This document shows, in pieces, positions 13,345 to 23,821 of a stretch of DNA of 64,000 bases. A program made the translations under genes and the position numbers. The notes beneath the pieces are model-generated. The model made no database searches. It had not been told where the DNA came from and saw nothing but the letters and a program-made list of their open reading frames with translations. The DNA is from Astrocystis sublimbata. Its lineage: Eukaryota > Ascomycota > Sordariomycetes > Xylariales > Xylariaceae. The DNA is taken from the NCBI GenBank assembly GCA_022453515.1, contig JAJNNY010000005.1:496001-560000 (forward strand). The letters are read 5' to 3'. Position 1 is the first letter of the stretch. Every line of letters begins with the position of its first letter.

Positions 13345-14679
13345 ATGAAGTTCACCCAAACACTGGCCCCAGCCGCCGCGCTGTTTGCAACTGTGAAGGC
13401 CGACTATCCAGTCAACACGCCTACATACCCTGTGTCTTATCCCACGGAGACTCCTGGTTACCCCGTAGAGACTCCGTCCTATCCTACCGAGTCTTCTTCC
13501 AGCTACCCTGTTGAGACTCCTACTTACCCTACTGAGTCTTCGAGTTACCCGGTTGAGACTCCTACCTATCCCACCGAGTCTTCTAGCTACCCGGTTGAGA
13601 CTCCCACCTATCCTACGGAGACTCCCAGCTACCCGGTAGAGACTCCCACTTACCCCACGGAGACTCCCAGCTATCCCGTCGAAACTCCGACCTATCCCAC
13701 GGAGACTCCCAGCTACCCCGTTGAGACTCCGACCTATCCCACGGAGACTCCCAGCTACCCCGTTGAGACTCCTACTTATCCCACGGAGACTCCCAGCTAC
13801 CCCGTTGAGACTCCTACTTATCCCACGGAGACTCCTAGCTACCCGGTCGAAACTCCTACTTATCCTACTGAGACCCCCAGCTACCCGGTAGAGACTCCTA
13901 CTTATCCTACGGAGACTCCTAGCTATCCTGTTGAGACTCCTACCTATCCTACGGAGACTCCCACTTACCCTACGGAGACTCCCAGCTATCCTGTTGAGAC
14001 TCCCACTTATCCCACTGAGACTCCCAGCTACCCAGTAGAGACTCCTACGTATCCCACTTACACGCCATCTACATACCCCACGGTTTCGTACCCTACATAC
14101 GTTCCTACTACGTATCCCACTGAGACACCTACCTACCCTACGGAGACGCCTACTTACCCTACGGAAACGCCTACTTACCCTACGGAAACGCCTACTTACC
14201 CTACGGAAACGCCTACTTACCCCACGGAGACGCCTACCTACCCTACAGAGACACCTACCTACCCAACGGAGACTCCTACCTACCCAACTTACACCCCATC
14301 TACCTACCCCACGGTTTCGTACCCTACGTACTCTACCGAGACTCCCAGCTACCCGGTAGAGACTCCCACTTACCCTGGAGAGACTCCCACTTACCCTGGG
14401 GAGACGCCAACTTACCCTGGGGAGACGCCAACTTACCCTACCGAGGTTCCTACTACCTCTCAGTCGTCGGTCATCACCACTCCCTTGGTATACCCCACTT
14501 ACACAACCTCTTATGTGTCTTCGTCGACCTTCGTCACGATCCCTCAGACTACCCCCTCAACCCCGGTCACCAGCTCCACCCCATACCCCACCACCACCGG
14601 CCCTGCCCAGGCTGGCGCTGCCAAGAACGGCCCGGTGGGAGCCCTGATCGCTGCCGTTATTGTCGCCTTGGCATTCTAA
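13345..14679 (+). CDS. GPI-anchored, Tyr/Pro/Thr/Glu-rich tandem-repeat cell-wall protein
   Basis: A single-exon gene of 444 residues. The start is the ATG in CACCATGAAG; upstream in-frame codons lack an ATG. Residues 1-19 or so (MKFTQTLAPAAALFATVKA) form a signal peptide. Nearly all of the mature chain is a tandem array of a heptad [S/T]YP[V/T/G]ETP. In the first block the heptads alternate as 14-residue pairs SYPVETPTYPTETP (about a dozen). Then come about eight TYPTETP heptads and three TYPGETP heptads, with the spacer TYPTYTPSTYPTVSYPTY present twice. The end has a Thr/Ser-rich stem, small residues (AGAAKNG) and a hydrophobic tail (VGALIAAVIVALAF), the layout of a GPI signal. There is no Cys and no catalytic domain. 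Expected role: a heavily O-mannosylated surface or adhesion-type protein. The repeat DNA makes length variation between strains likely. Confidence 0.85.
   Translation: MKFTQTLAPAAALFATVKADYPVNTPTYPVSYPTETPGYPVETPSYPTESSSSYPVETPTYPTESSSYPVETPTYPTESSSYPVETPTYPTETPSYPVETPTYPTETPSYPVETPTYPTETPSYPVETPTYPTETPSYPVETPTYPTETPSYPVETPTYPTETPSYPVETPTYPTETPSYPVETPTYPTETPSYPVETPTYPTETPTYPTETPSYPVETPTYPTETPSYPVETPTYPTYTPSTYPTVSYPTYVPTTYPTETPTYPTETPTYPTETPTYPTETPTYPTETPTYPTETPTYPTETPTYPTETPTYPTYTPSTYPTVSYPTYSTETPSYPVETPTYPGETPTYPGETPTYPGETPTYPTEVPTTSQSSVITTPLVYPTYTTSYVSSSTFVTIPQTTPSTPVTSSTPYPTTTGPAQAGAAKNGPVGALIAAVIVALAF
13441..14450 (+). repeat. Intragenic minisatellite, 21/42-bp units
   Basis: The DNA encoding the heptads repeats every 21 bp, with a 42-bp higher-order unit in the first half. 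Units differ mainly at synonymous third positions (for example CCG/CCC/CCT and GTA/GTT/GTC), so the amino-acid repeat is better conserved than the DNA, as expected under purifying selection. Confidence 0.9.
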
Positions 14680-17392
14680 GCCAATTGAGCGAATCACCAC
14701 ACGAGAAAATGGTTGGGCTGATAAGGGAGATGGAACGATGAGAAGAGACGAGACGAGACGAGACGAGATGACTTAGTCCGCAAAACAACCCTTTTGCGAT
14801 AGACTGTCATCGGAGAAGGGAGTTTTAATAATTCTTGTCACTCATTTTACATCGGGCTTTCTCTCATCAGAGAGGTCTGGATACGACTTTCTACGACATT
14901 CCACTTTGGTTGGGAAGGTAAAACATACACACGGGTTTAACGATGGGAATCCAACGGGCAGGCGGCGTTTTTTGCGATGCATCGGTTCGGTGGTCATGAC
15001 AAACAGTGCACTCCTTTTGGGTCATAATTTGAAGACGAAGATGGATGATAGTTCTAGTTCCAGGATCTGCTGTCAATTAGATAGACAATCAAATTTATCA
15101 TAAAAGATACATATTACTTTCATCTTGTACTGCTACGTGACATGATTTTTTGCTCTGATACCACTGCGTGCCCTGATTTTCTTATTATATGCCAAGAAAT
15201 TCAATACTACGCCATGTGTCAATTTGAGTGCTACTTGGTAGTTATCCAACTTCCATCTTTAAGGACTAGTGAACACACGCCACATCAAAAAAGCCCGAAG
15301 AGGCGCCCCCAAAGTGAGCAAAGTGAGAATGAGTGAGACTTTGGCGAGTAGTGAGGGGCCTAGTACGTAGGCCTGTTGTGTAGATCATGAGGCTTGGCAT
15401 CCACGAGAGGAAATGGTTTGCGATAATGCGATCTCACTCACAAGTGCGTCTTACAATCTTACAATAGCTATAAGTATAAATCAGACATAAACCAGACTTT
15501 GCCAGACTCATGAAAGTCATGTTCGATCGGCCACATGTCTGACCATTGAGGGGCACGGATGGCAGGAGAAGGCGCCGCCAAACGTGCGTCCGCCGTCAGC
15601 CGAGTGCCGTGGCAGCGTCGAAGGCTGGACGGCACAGTTCCTGTCCTGTCGTGCTCCCGCATGAACATGTAACCGACATGCGAAGTCACGCAGAAATAGA
15701 CCAGAGTTTGTGACATGTGAGACGGGCGTGTGTTATGGCACCGTCCGACTGGCTGTCCACCTGGCTGCGTGGGCTGTTGCCACTGGCAATAAGCAATAAG
15801 ACCCGGCCTAATTGTTACCAAGCTCGGCAGCCATTCAATCCCTTCCAAGTGGCAACGTAGCATCATATATTGGCCGTGATCAGGGCCATGGTTTACCATC
15901 TGGTTCCAAGTTACGACAGATTGCTGACCCGAACGTCATGCGAAGTTGGTGGTCCATGACCGGCGGGTATATTGCACCGGGCGTGTACAGCATTGCATCT
16001 TTCGAGGTCTAGCCTTGAACAACAGTGTATAGGTAGGCAGCAATATGATAGTACATTCAGCTGACGGCTGACTCCTTTCAGACAGGCGCTGGCTACATCG
16101 ATCAATGCTGCTGTTGCATGTGTATAGCATTGCCATTATATGTGGTATTGAGAAGTGCGGTGTACGTGCGTGTAAGACTTAGCGCGAACTTATGTCACTC
16201 AAAATTAGCAATGTCCACGTTCTCTGCAAAAGGCCGGTTTTGGAAACAAGACCCTGCGTTACTCGACTCTGGCAGAGGAATTCGAATTCTACAATGTATG
16301 AACATTGGTTCCCAATTGGATGCTGCGCATTCAAAGTTACAAGAGTTCTCGAGAGTGGCGCTTTTAACTGTACTATCGGCTCTCTGTGCATATGATATGG
16401 GTCATCATCCATGGGTTGTCCCGCCCGTCCACTTCCTTGGATGTGACGGTGTTGGTTTTCGTATGTAAGCGAACATTGACAGCTGTTGCTGGACAGCCGA
16501 GGATAGCCTTGAGTGTCTGACTAACGGATGCTGGGTTCGGCTGGAATGGCAACATAAGTTTTTACACGGGAACGGGGCAGGTAACGGGTGCTCGGCAAGC
16601 TTACAGTAGCAGGCGCAGTGGAACCATGCATTGATCGATGTTTTTGGTACTGGACCTAGGCACTCAGGGCGGGCCTTTCTCCGGGTCCGGACCAAAGCAA
16701 AAAGCGGGCCTGAAAAGGTGCAGAATTTTGGTATTTTGAGGCGACCTCGGCCACTGTTGGAGCAAGATCCGCTGCGTTGGCACCCGCCCACCATCAGCAG
16801 CGTCGCTGGACGGAAAGTTGCTCCGGACCTGGATGATGCCTGGTCAGCACGCGAGTATCATCCCAAATTCGCAACCTTGGACCTTCACCTTTTCTACTAT
16901 AAAGTCTCGGTTGGCACCAAGCCCTGATATAGTCATATCAGGGGTGCACATCTAGCCTCAGTGTTTGCCAAGCAATATGTGATCCCTCCAAGTGCTCGAC
17001 ATTTGGTGCGCGGTTTTGTGCTTATGCTGCTGGATTCAGTACTACATATGCGCGGTCAATACTTTATTCTGGCATTAAAAGATCTTTTGGCGCAGCTGTA
17101 TCATCAACACATACACGTTTGCAATTGATCATCTAGGTATCAAAGGCAATGCAAGCCAGCTGAACTGGCTGCACAGTCAGTTAGTGTTTGTCCAGCAACA
17201 CTTGTGATTTGCCGAATACCATATACCTTCGTAGAAGGAAGAGGGGTATTCCAGGTACCCGGTATCCACATGCACGAATACAAAATATCAACCTATCTGA
17301 TTACCTAGGTAATCAACAGACAGTACTGGGCAGACGATCAGATCAATCTGCTATCTCGTAGATCTGCTCTCGTCAGCCCCTAACCACCCAGG
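14680..17392. other. Gene-free stretch of 2.7 kb
   Basis: It holds the 3' flank of the GPI protein, including a (GAGAC)n microsatellite of nearly five units at 14745-14769, and the 5' flank of the broken HET gene, with a perfect palindrome GATTACCTAGGTAATC at 17299-17314. Open frames of up to 143 codons (15468-15899, minus) have no family signature. Confidence 0.55.
14745..14769 (+). repeat. (GAGAC)n microsatellite
   Basis: Four exact GAGAC units and a fifth reading GAGAT. Confidence 0.9.
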
Positions 17393-18962
17393 ATGTGGCT
17401 CATCAATGTTAGAACTTACAGTCTCAAGGATTTCCTTGGGAAAACACCTGCTTATGCTATCCTCTCTCATACGTGGGACGAAGAAGAGATGACGTTCCAG
17501 GAAATGATAGACAGGGAAGGGCGGGACAAGAAAGGATTCCTCAAGGTTCGTTTAACGTGCAGTCAAGCCATTAAGGACAACTTAGAGTGGGCATGGGTTG
17601 ATACGTAAGACTCTCTATGGCATCGTGCTATCACGCAATGATCCCATCAAGCCTGGCAGACTAACTAACTTGTGGCCACTGTTAGCTGTTGCATCGACAA
17701 GAAAAGTAGCGCAGAGTTATCAGAAGCGATCAACTCTATGTTTCAGTGGTATGCAAGCGCCACTGTTTGCTACGGATACCTTGCCGACAAAGTACTGTTT
17801 GCTGGGGATTTTTGGTGTGAATCTCCCATTGCTCTATGGTGAGCGGGGAGAGGCGGCCTTTAGCCGGCTCCAAGAAGTGATCCTCAGTAAAAGGTCCGAT
17901 CCTACCCTCTTTGGTTCATTCATGACGGAAAACAGAATCATGTCCTTACCGATTGAGAGACCCATATTAGCGGCGAGAAGTCTGATAAGCATCTTGGCTT
18001 TTGGGCCAGAAGGCTTTTATGGAGGGGATGAGCTCCAAATTAACCCAGAATGGCCGTGTTTGATTGATGATGCAGCCATGGGGAACAACGGAACCATTAG
18101 CGTCACGGTTCCTGTTGTGAATTTGAGATCGGCTACTTTTGCTACCAAAGTCAAAATTACAGAACCTGTAGTTCTAGCTCTCTTTGGATTCCGGCTACGA
18201 GGTTGGAAGTGTGATACTATAGGCCTGATCTTACATCGACGGGGAAACAATCTCTACTGCAGAGACAATGCGGACACACTTGCTATTCGCATTCCAGTAC
18301 CAGATCGGGATTTTCTGATGTCTCATAGGAAGACAATACATATCGGACAACCATCTGAAAAGGTTCTAGTGGCTCGGACAGAGCTCAAAATCAGCAAGAA
18401 GATGTTCAATTTGCCGACCGGTTTTCGACTTCAAACAATCGTGTTGGTACCACCTACAAGTTACGATAAACGAACCCGGTGGTTGCACAACATAAGTGAA
18501 CGACATGATGATATAATTTTCGCACTGGTATATTGCCACCCGAATGGTGAACGTTTCGCTTTGCTGTTTGCGAAAAGCGGCGGGTCATTGACAGTTCGCC
18601 CCATCGGTCTCGATCGCACACTCGAGGATTCTCCAGAGTCGCCAAAGGAAGACCAAAGTAATGGTAGTCAAGATGCAACAATGGCTACAAAGATTGTGCG
18701 AGTGCTGAGATATAAGTTAGCAAGCTTCATTCAGAATCTAGGGGGGCCTTGGGTGATGGCAGATGATGTATACCATTATATGTTCTGTCCTGTAGTCTTG
18801 AACCTCGAAGCAGGGTCGAAGGTCGAAATCAGTACTCAAAAGACCAATGTACGACATTCAGATGATGGCCGGATAGTCCCTTATTACATATCGTGTTCAC
18901 TAGTCTCAAGGCATGCAGTCTCGGACTGGATTCTTTCAGATTCTGCTGAACATGAAGAGTAA
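17393..18962 (+). pseudogene. HET-domain (heterokaryon incompatibility) gene with internal deletion
   Basis: The first exon (17393-17604) gives the HET start: MWLINVRTYSLKDF, AYAILSHTWDEEEMTFQEM, KKGFLKVRLTCSQAI and WAWVDT. A normal intron (17605-17685; CTAAC branch, TTAG end) leads to CCIDKKSSAELSEAINSMF and QWYASATVCYGYLADK. There the frame fails. The next recognisable family segment, YCLLGIFGVNLPLLYGERG, begins within a few bases near 17797 but in another frame, which then stays open to the stop at 18962. The HET second half (the RGWTLQELIAP-type block and about 60-100 further residues) is missing. So the locus looks like a HET gene that lost an internal, out-of-frame piece. The C-terminal part (RLQEVILSKRSDPTLFG onward) resembles the post-HET region of HET-E/D-like proteins. 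In intact genes this domain triggers incompatibility cell death. A sequencing or assembly error is the alternative. Confidence 0.75.
17605..17685 (+). other. Intact intron inside the HET relic
   Basis: GTAAGA donor, GACTAACTAACT branch region, TTAG acceptor. Removing it joins codon AC|C in phase, so this part of the gene has kept splicing signals. Confidence 0.7.
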
Positions 18963-19308
18963 TTTAGGGAAAAATACATCAGCCACAGAACGTTCTATTT
19001 TACCTAATCGAGAGTTACATACTTACGCTGAAGACTGGCCGGTTTGGTGCTGCTGGCTCTGCGCATATCAAAGTGGTCACTTCACAAACGGGCGAGGTAG
19101 AATGAATTTCGCTCTGCATGTAAGAGGATAGTCTTCTGTCACTGAATTCTCAGGTTTGACTTCCCTTGAATTGTTTTCTTCCGCAGCCAGATGACACGAG
19201 GTAATTATAGGTATATTGAAGCCGAGTAAACATCACATATGGCTTGACAAGGCGATCGTTGGGCACGTTCCGAGGTAGGGACATGATGAGCTACCTAGTG
19301 TAATAAAA
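18963..19308. other. 3' flank of the HET relic up to the transposon
   Basis: About 350 bp with no gene seen; ends in an A/T-rich TAATAAAATA at the insertion site. Confidence 0.5.
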
Positions 19309-19310
19309 TA

Positions 19311-19356
19311 AGCAAAACCCCTGCATCACGAACCCCTGCCATCGCGAACCACCCCC
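19311..19356 (+). repeat. Left terminal inverted repeat, 46 bp
   Basis: Begins AGCAAAACCCCTGCATCACG and is the exact reverse complement of 21207-21252. Confidence 0.95.
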
Positions 19357-19481
19357 AGACCCTCGAAAACGCGCTATTAATCCTACCCACCTTAATTGAA
19401 GACTACTTAATAACGCGACCATAACTGACTCCCAGAGCCTTTGTTTACTCTTATTTTGTTCAGAATTGACTTTTCTTTATT

Positions 19482-21122
19482 ATGATGCCTTTAGTTTCTG
19501 AAGAACAACGTGCAGCGGCTGCGGTTCGCGCCTGCAAGTTGGGTATGCCAATCCGGCAAGCAGCGCGCGAGTGGGATGTGAACAGATCGTATATACTCCG
19601 CCGCCTTCGCGGTGTTCCCACCCGAAAAGAGACCTACGCACACCTTCAAGCCTTGTCTGCCTATCACGAACAGCAATTAGCGAACTGGGCCGTAGGGCAG
19701 GCTAGGCTGGGCTTCGCACCTTCAATCGTTAAGTTTAGGTTGATGGCCGAACGTATGCTAAACGCTTCTGGTAGCAATAGAAGCCTTGGCAAAGAGTGGC
19801 ATACGCGGTTTTTGGCTCGAAATGAAGCAGTAAGATCAGCTAGATCGACTTCTATTAACTATACGCGCGTTAATGGCGCGACAGCGGTTAATATTAACCT
19901 CTTTTTTTGACCGCCTTGAGGTCCCGGAGATCACAAATATCCCGCTAGAACGCTTCTTTAACGTGGACGAGATGGGTATGGGCCAAGGCGTTGGCGAGGA
20001 CCACTGGGTGATCTCTGATGCCTTGATGCGCCATACTTTTAAGAAAGCAGTCGAAAAAGGCGAATGGATCACGGCCCTTGAGTGTATCAGCGCTGGAGGT
20101 GAAGCCTTGCCGCCACTGCTGATTTGGAAGGGATCTACAGTTCAAGCGCAGTGGTTTCCGGATAAAAACCGCGGTCTGTTCGAAAACTGGCGATTTGACT
20201 GCTCTCCTAATGGGTGGACCAGTAATTCCATCGCAATTAAGTGGCTATTGGACTTATTTATCCCTTATATCCGTAGCCACTTCGGCAATATATGGTGTGT
20301 GTTGGTCTGTGATGGCCATGATTCTTATACGAACGACGAGTTCCTCTGGACCTGCCTCTCAAACAAGATATGGCTTTTGTTTTATGAGCCTCATTGCAGC
20401 CACGTTGTACAGCCGTTAGACGTCGGAGTCTTCGGTTTGCTAAAAAAAAAAAAAATTTGCAAAAAGAGCTTCAGTTCATGCCCGCCGGCCGCCTTGGCGT
20501 GAAGCCTTTAAAGAAAGACATAGTAGTGGCGTATAAAGCGACCCGCGATAATGTTCTAACGCCTAGAACTATTAAAAAAGCATGGCAAACCGCTGGGATA
20601 TGGCCAAGGGATCGCCAGGCCCCGTTATCTTCGAAGTACGTGATCCTTGAAAGGAAGGGTGTGGCAAGAACAACTGTACCAACACTTACGGTTGAAGAAC
20701 GACCTGTTACACCCAATTTTCTAACAATAGCAACTAAAATAACCATCGAGACACCCTCAGGAAGCCAGGCATTACAGACCACTACTCGAAAGCTAGCCAA
20801 GTCCTACCCTTCCTTTAATAATCCATCGCAACGGCTGTTCTCCGCGAAAGCTAGCAAGGCCCTTGATCTGAAGGCTGAGAAAATCGCGTTTTTAGAGGCA
20901 AAGGTCGAGACTCTAGAGGCTCAGATCGCTAGGAAGGCTAAAAACAAGCGGAAGGCAGTTAGATTACCGCCCGGAGAATCTTTTTATCGTATGACACACA
21001 TACGGCAGGCGAAACGCATATTAAGGCGTAGAATTGTATATGCGGACGAAGCCGCTGATATAGACATTCCGGAACGCGAGGATACGGATACAAAAGATGT
21101 AATTCAGGTCAGAAATGCTTAA
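19482..21122 (+). pseudogene. Fot1/pogo-like transposase, two frameshifts
   Basis: Three overlapping frames make one protein. Frame one (19482-19910) has the helix-turn-helix/CENP-B part (AREWDVNRSYILRRLRG, GKEWHTRFLARN, RVNGATAVNIN). It shifts at a T7 run (19902-19908), where one T too many ends the frame just before FFDRLEVP. Frame two (to 20502) has the catalytic core: NVDEMGMGQG (first Asp codon near 19966), VLVCDGHDSY (Asp at 20311) and QPLDVGVFG (Asp at 20419), the DDD triad of pogo transposases. It breaks at an A14 run (20442-20455). Frame three, to 21122, has the C-terminal part (TPRTIKKAWQTAGIWPRD, then a Lys/Glu-rich coiled-coil-like stretch). All key residues survive, so the decay is recent or partly an artefact of homopolymer calls. 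Confidence 0.88.
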
Positions 21123-21206
21123 AAACAACGAATACGCCGAAAACAGCATCAAAAACAAAGTGTTCGTGGCGTAAATAGCTTTAGAAGTTGTGCGCGTAGG
21201 TGGCCG

Positions 21207-21252
21207 GGGGGTGGTTCGCGATGGCAGGGGTTCGTGATGCAGGGGTTTTGCT
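21207..21252 (-). repeat. Right terminal inverted repeat, 46 bp
   Basis: Exact reverse complement of 19311-19356; ends in GCAGGGGTTTTGCT followed by the TA duplication. Confidence 0.95.
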
Positions 21253-21254
21253 TA

Positions 21255-21687
21255 ATAGCTATCTCGGTATGAACAAACAAGGGCTTTCTGCTGTAAATGT
21301 TTGCTCCTTCACTTGAGCTGGGTTATTGTAGGTACGATATCCTAGCTTGGACTGCACGGCTATCCCTTGGTGCCACCAGAGAACGGTTCAGCTATCTTAA
21401 TTTGTTAGATACAGGATGCTGTTCTCAACTGATTGGCCATGGTGTGAGCAAACAAGTCAGCCCTCTCGCCTATATCATCCCTTCTTGAACTGGTTGTACA
21501 CCTATGCCATCATTGCCACTCCCAGCCTGAAAAGTCCCTTTTGGTGCAAAATGTGTTGGTTCCTAGAAGTCTATGATGATGTTGGTGGTCCAATTTGTCC
21601 TTGCACACCCACTCAATTTCAATGAAGGATTCAACGGCTCGGGTAGGCCTCGTTTTTTTTATCACTGAGTTCACGAGACTTCCCACA
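21255..21687. other. Intergenic, 5' flank of the first 7TM gene
   Basis: No gene seen. The last 60 bases before the ATG include a T8 run and pyrimidine-rich text, consistent with a promoter/5' leader. Confidence 0.5.
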
Positions 21688-23301
21688 ATGGCATCTTACC
21701 TATCGCCTGATCTTATCGACAAGCTCAGGAATAGTCCTGCGGCAAAGCCGCCGCCTGGCACTATCGTCGACTTCACGAACCCCCCGGATCGAACCCGACT
21801 GGCATTTTGGGTGATTGGAGCCAGTGTTGTCGTCGCATCGTCAGCAGGCCTGCTGAGATTCTATTCCAAGATTTTCTGCACAGGTAGAAACATGCTTCAT
21901 GTTGAGGATTGTTCGTAATCACCTGTCTGACTGAACTACGTCGTGCGGCAACTGACGATACTTTAGATCTCGGGCTCGCTTCATTTGTAAGCGCACTTCA
22001 ACTATGACTTCATTTCGTCAATTTTCTCTAACGTAGCTAGCCGTTCTTTTTCGCTTCGACTTGGGCATTGTGCAAGATACCAGACGACGCAGGGTTTTTC
22101 ATTCACCAATGGAACCTCCTCTTCAAGGACCTGGAGGAATTTCTCTACGTCAGTATATACCAGCTTGGATGCTCAGCCTATGGTCGCTCATTACGAACAG
22201 TTCTACATCCTTTCAACGACCTTCAATTGCATTACCCTTCTGTTGACCAAGGTGGCAATCCTTCTGGAATACACCCGAATCTTTGTGGCAAGACCGCACC
22301 GCAACAAATTCTATTGGGTGTGCTATGTGATGATCATATGTAATACGATATTATATATTGCAACTATCTTGGTCATCATATTCGCTTGCAGGCCGCGGGA
22401 CCGATTCTGGCGACAATATCTTCCCGGAAAGTGTATTGACGTCAATATATTCAACGTCCTTATTACAAGCTTGCATCTAATCAACGACATGCTTATCCTA
22501 ATTCTACCTCAGACGGTGATTTGGAGACTGCTTCTGACCAAAAAGCAGAAGCTCGGACTCTCGGTGGTGTTCTCTGTCGGTGCCTTGTTCGTCTCCCTTC
22601 CCGTAGACCACAGCTCTGTGAGAATTGAATCTGACTGCCAAAATACCTAGGGCCTGCATATGTGCAGGTGGTCGAGTCGCGTCTGCCATCCGTCTCTACA
22701 ATTCCAACGACGCGAGCTACGAACTTTCCAACCATATCATGTGGGTTAGTAAATTCAAGTCTTTGATTCCCCGAACCGGCAGAACCTTTGCTCTCAAATG
22801 CTGCGTGATTATGCATGCAATTGAAACACCTGATTCATCAGTCAAAAATTCCCCAAAGACGGCAGATTCTAACACTTTTTCTCTAAACGAAAGGGAATTG
22901 CCGAGGTCACAACCGCAGTGCTTGTGTTCTGCGCCCCCTCATTTCCCGCCATATTCCGAGAATCAAGTCCCTTGAATCGTTTCTTCGCCTTCTTCAAGCC
23001 ACAAGGGATGACCAGGCAATTCCGAGAAAGCGGTTCAGCGAACGGGAACCGATTGAAGTCATTGCCGACACCCGACCCTCCGTTATTGACGCGTCCGAGT
23101 CCCGTTCATGTTCACGACAACAATGGCAGCAGCTCCAGCCTTACGGATCATTGGCATGCTAGGGTAGAAAGCCCCGGGCATGTACTTGACAAGCCCGAAC
23201 CTGGCAGGATATTGGTTTCAACTGAAATTGAGGTTATTATTACAAGCGAGCCCCAACGGTCGCAGACTACTATGCCGGAGAGCGCCCGGCCTTCTTGGTG
23301 A
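21688..23301 (+). CDS. Fungal rhodopsin-like (SAT4-type) seven-transmembrane protein, copy 1
   Basis: Six exons rebuilt by hand: 21688-21910, 21967-21986, 22041-22148, 22201-22586, 22651-22744 and 22894-23301 (412 residues, all phases consistent). Two introns use a GTTCGT donor. The 20-nt second exon restores the family motif EDYLGLASF. Family marks: RTRLAFWVIGASVVVASSAGLL (TM1), HVEDYLGLASF, GFFIHQWNLLFKDLEEFLY, FNCITLLLTKVAILLEYTRIF, DMLILILPQTVIWRLLLTKKQKLGLSVVF, the RVASAIRLYNSNDASYELSNHIMW loop and the last helix VTTAVLVFCAPSFPAIF. The hydrophilic C-terminus is Ser/Pro-rich, probably a cytosolic tail. These fungal-specific 7TM proteins are not retinal opsins (no retinal-binding Lys motif seen). 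Their ligands are mostly unknown; some relatives act as GPCR-like sensors. It shares its family with the gene at 50886-52637. Confidence 0.85.
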
Positions 23302-23821
23302 ATTATACAAAAACACACAAGAGCGATTGAATTAGCCTTCGCCTTCTATTAGGAACGCCATGGGTGGCGGATGTCGTACTTAAGTAATCAACTGCGCATA
23401 TTTAGTCTGAGAATCAGTGTCAGGGCGTTCACTCATCTTGCGCTATAGGCTGTATGAGTGATTCATAGCGTCATCACTGTCAAATTGCCTCGTATCCCTC
23501 TAGGTCACATGATTGGAAACTGTTGAATTTGTTGCAGCCCTAAAAATCAAATTCATTGTTTTTAAAATACTACATAAAAGAACATGTAAAAACTTCTATG
23601 CCTAAACCAGTCATCAACTATACTTGACGTGAAGTGAAAACTTTCGAGCAACCCGTAAAATTGAGATATACAAGAAGTGAAATCATCGTCGTTACTTTGT
23701 TGTACAGTGGACCTCAGTCTATATACGTCCGGTCAATCCCAACTAATAGCACCGTTTTGCATTTACACGCGAGTAGAGGAAGCAAAACTTGGCTTTCAAC
23801 AGGACAATCCGTATCGTCCAA
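23302..23821. other. Intergenic, A/T-rich, tail-to-tail
   Basis: Lies between two convergent genes. Contains A/T-rich text (around 23540-23600). No gene seen. Confidence 0.6.

Larger units (their letters stand above)
19309..21254 (+). mobile_element. Fot1/pogo-like (Tc1/mariner superfamily) DNA transposon with TA target duplication
   Basis: The element proper is 19311-21252 (1942 bp), flanked by TA at 19309-19310 and 21253-21254. Its ends are perfect 46-bp inverted repeats. It carries a degenerate pogo-type transposase on the plus strand, with a CENP-B/HTH N-terminus and a DDD catalytic core. Size, TA target and repeat length match the Fot1/Pot2 group of fungal elements. Intact ends and target duplication suggest recent insertion, or mobilisation in trans. 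I see no obvious C-to-T (RIP-like) ruin of the reading frame: the breaks are homopolymer length changes. It lies between the broken HET gene and a 7TM gene. Confidence 0.92.

Noticed and set aside
15468..15899. 143-codon minus-strand frame
   Set aside because: No recognisable motif; flanked by equally long frames on other strands.
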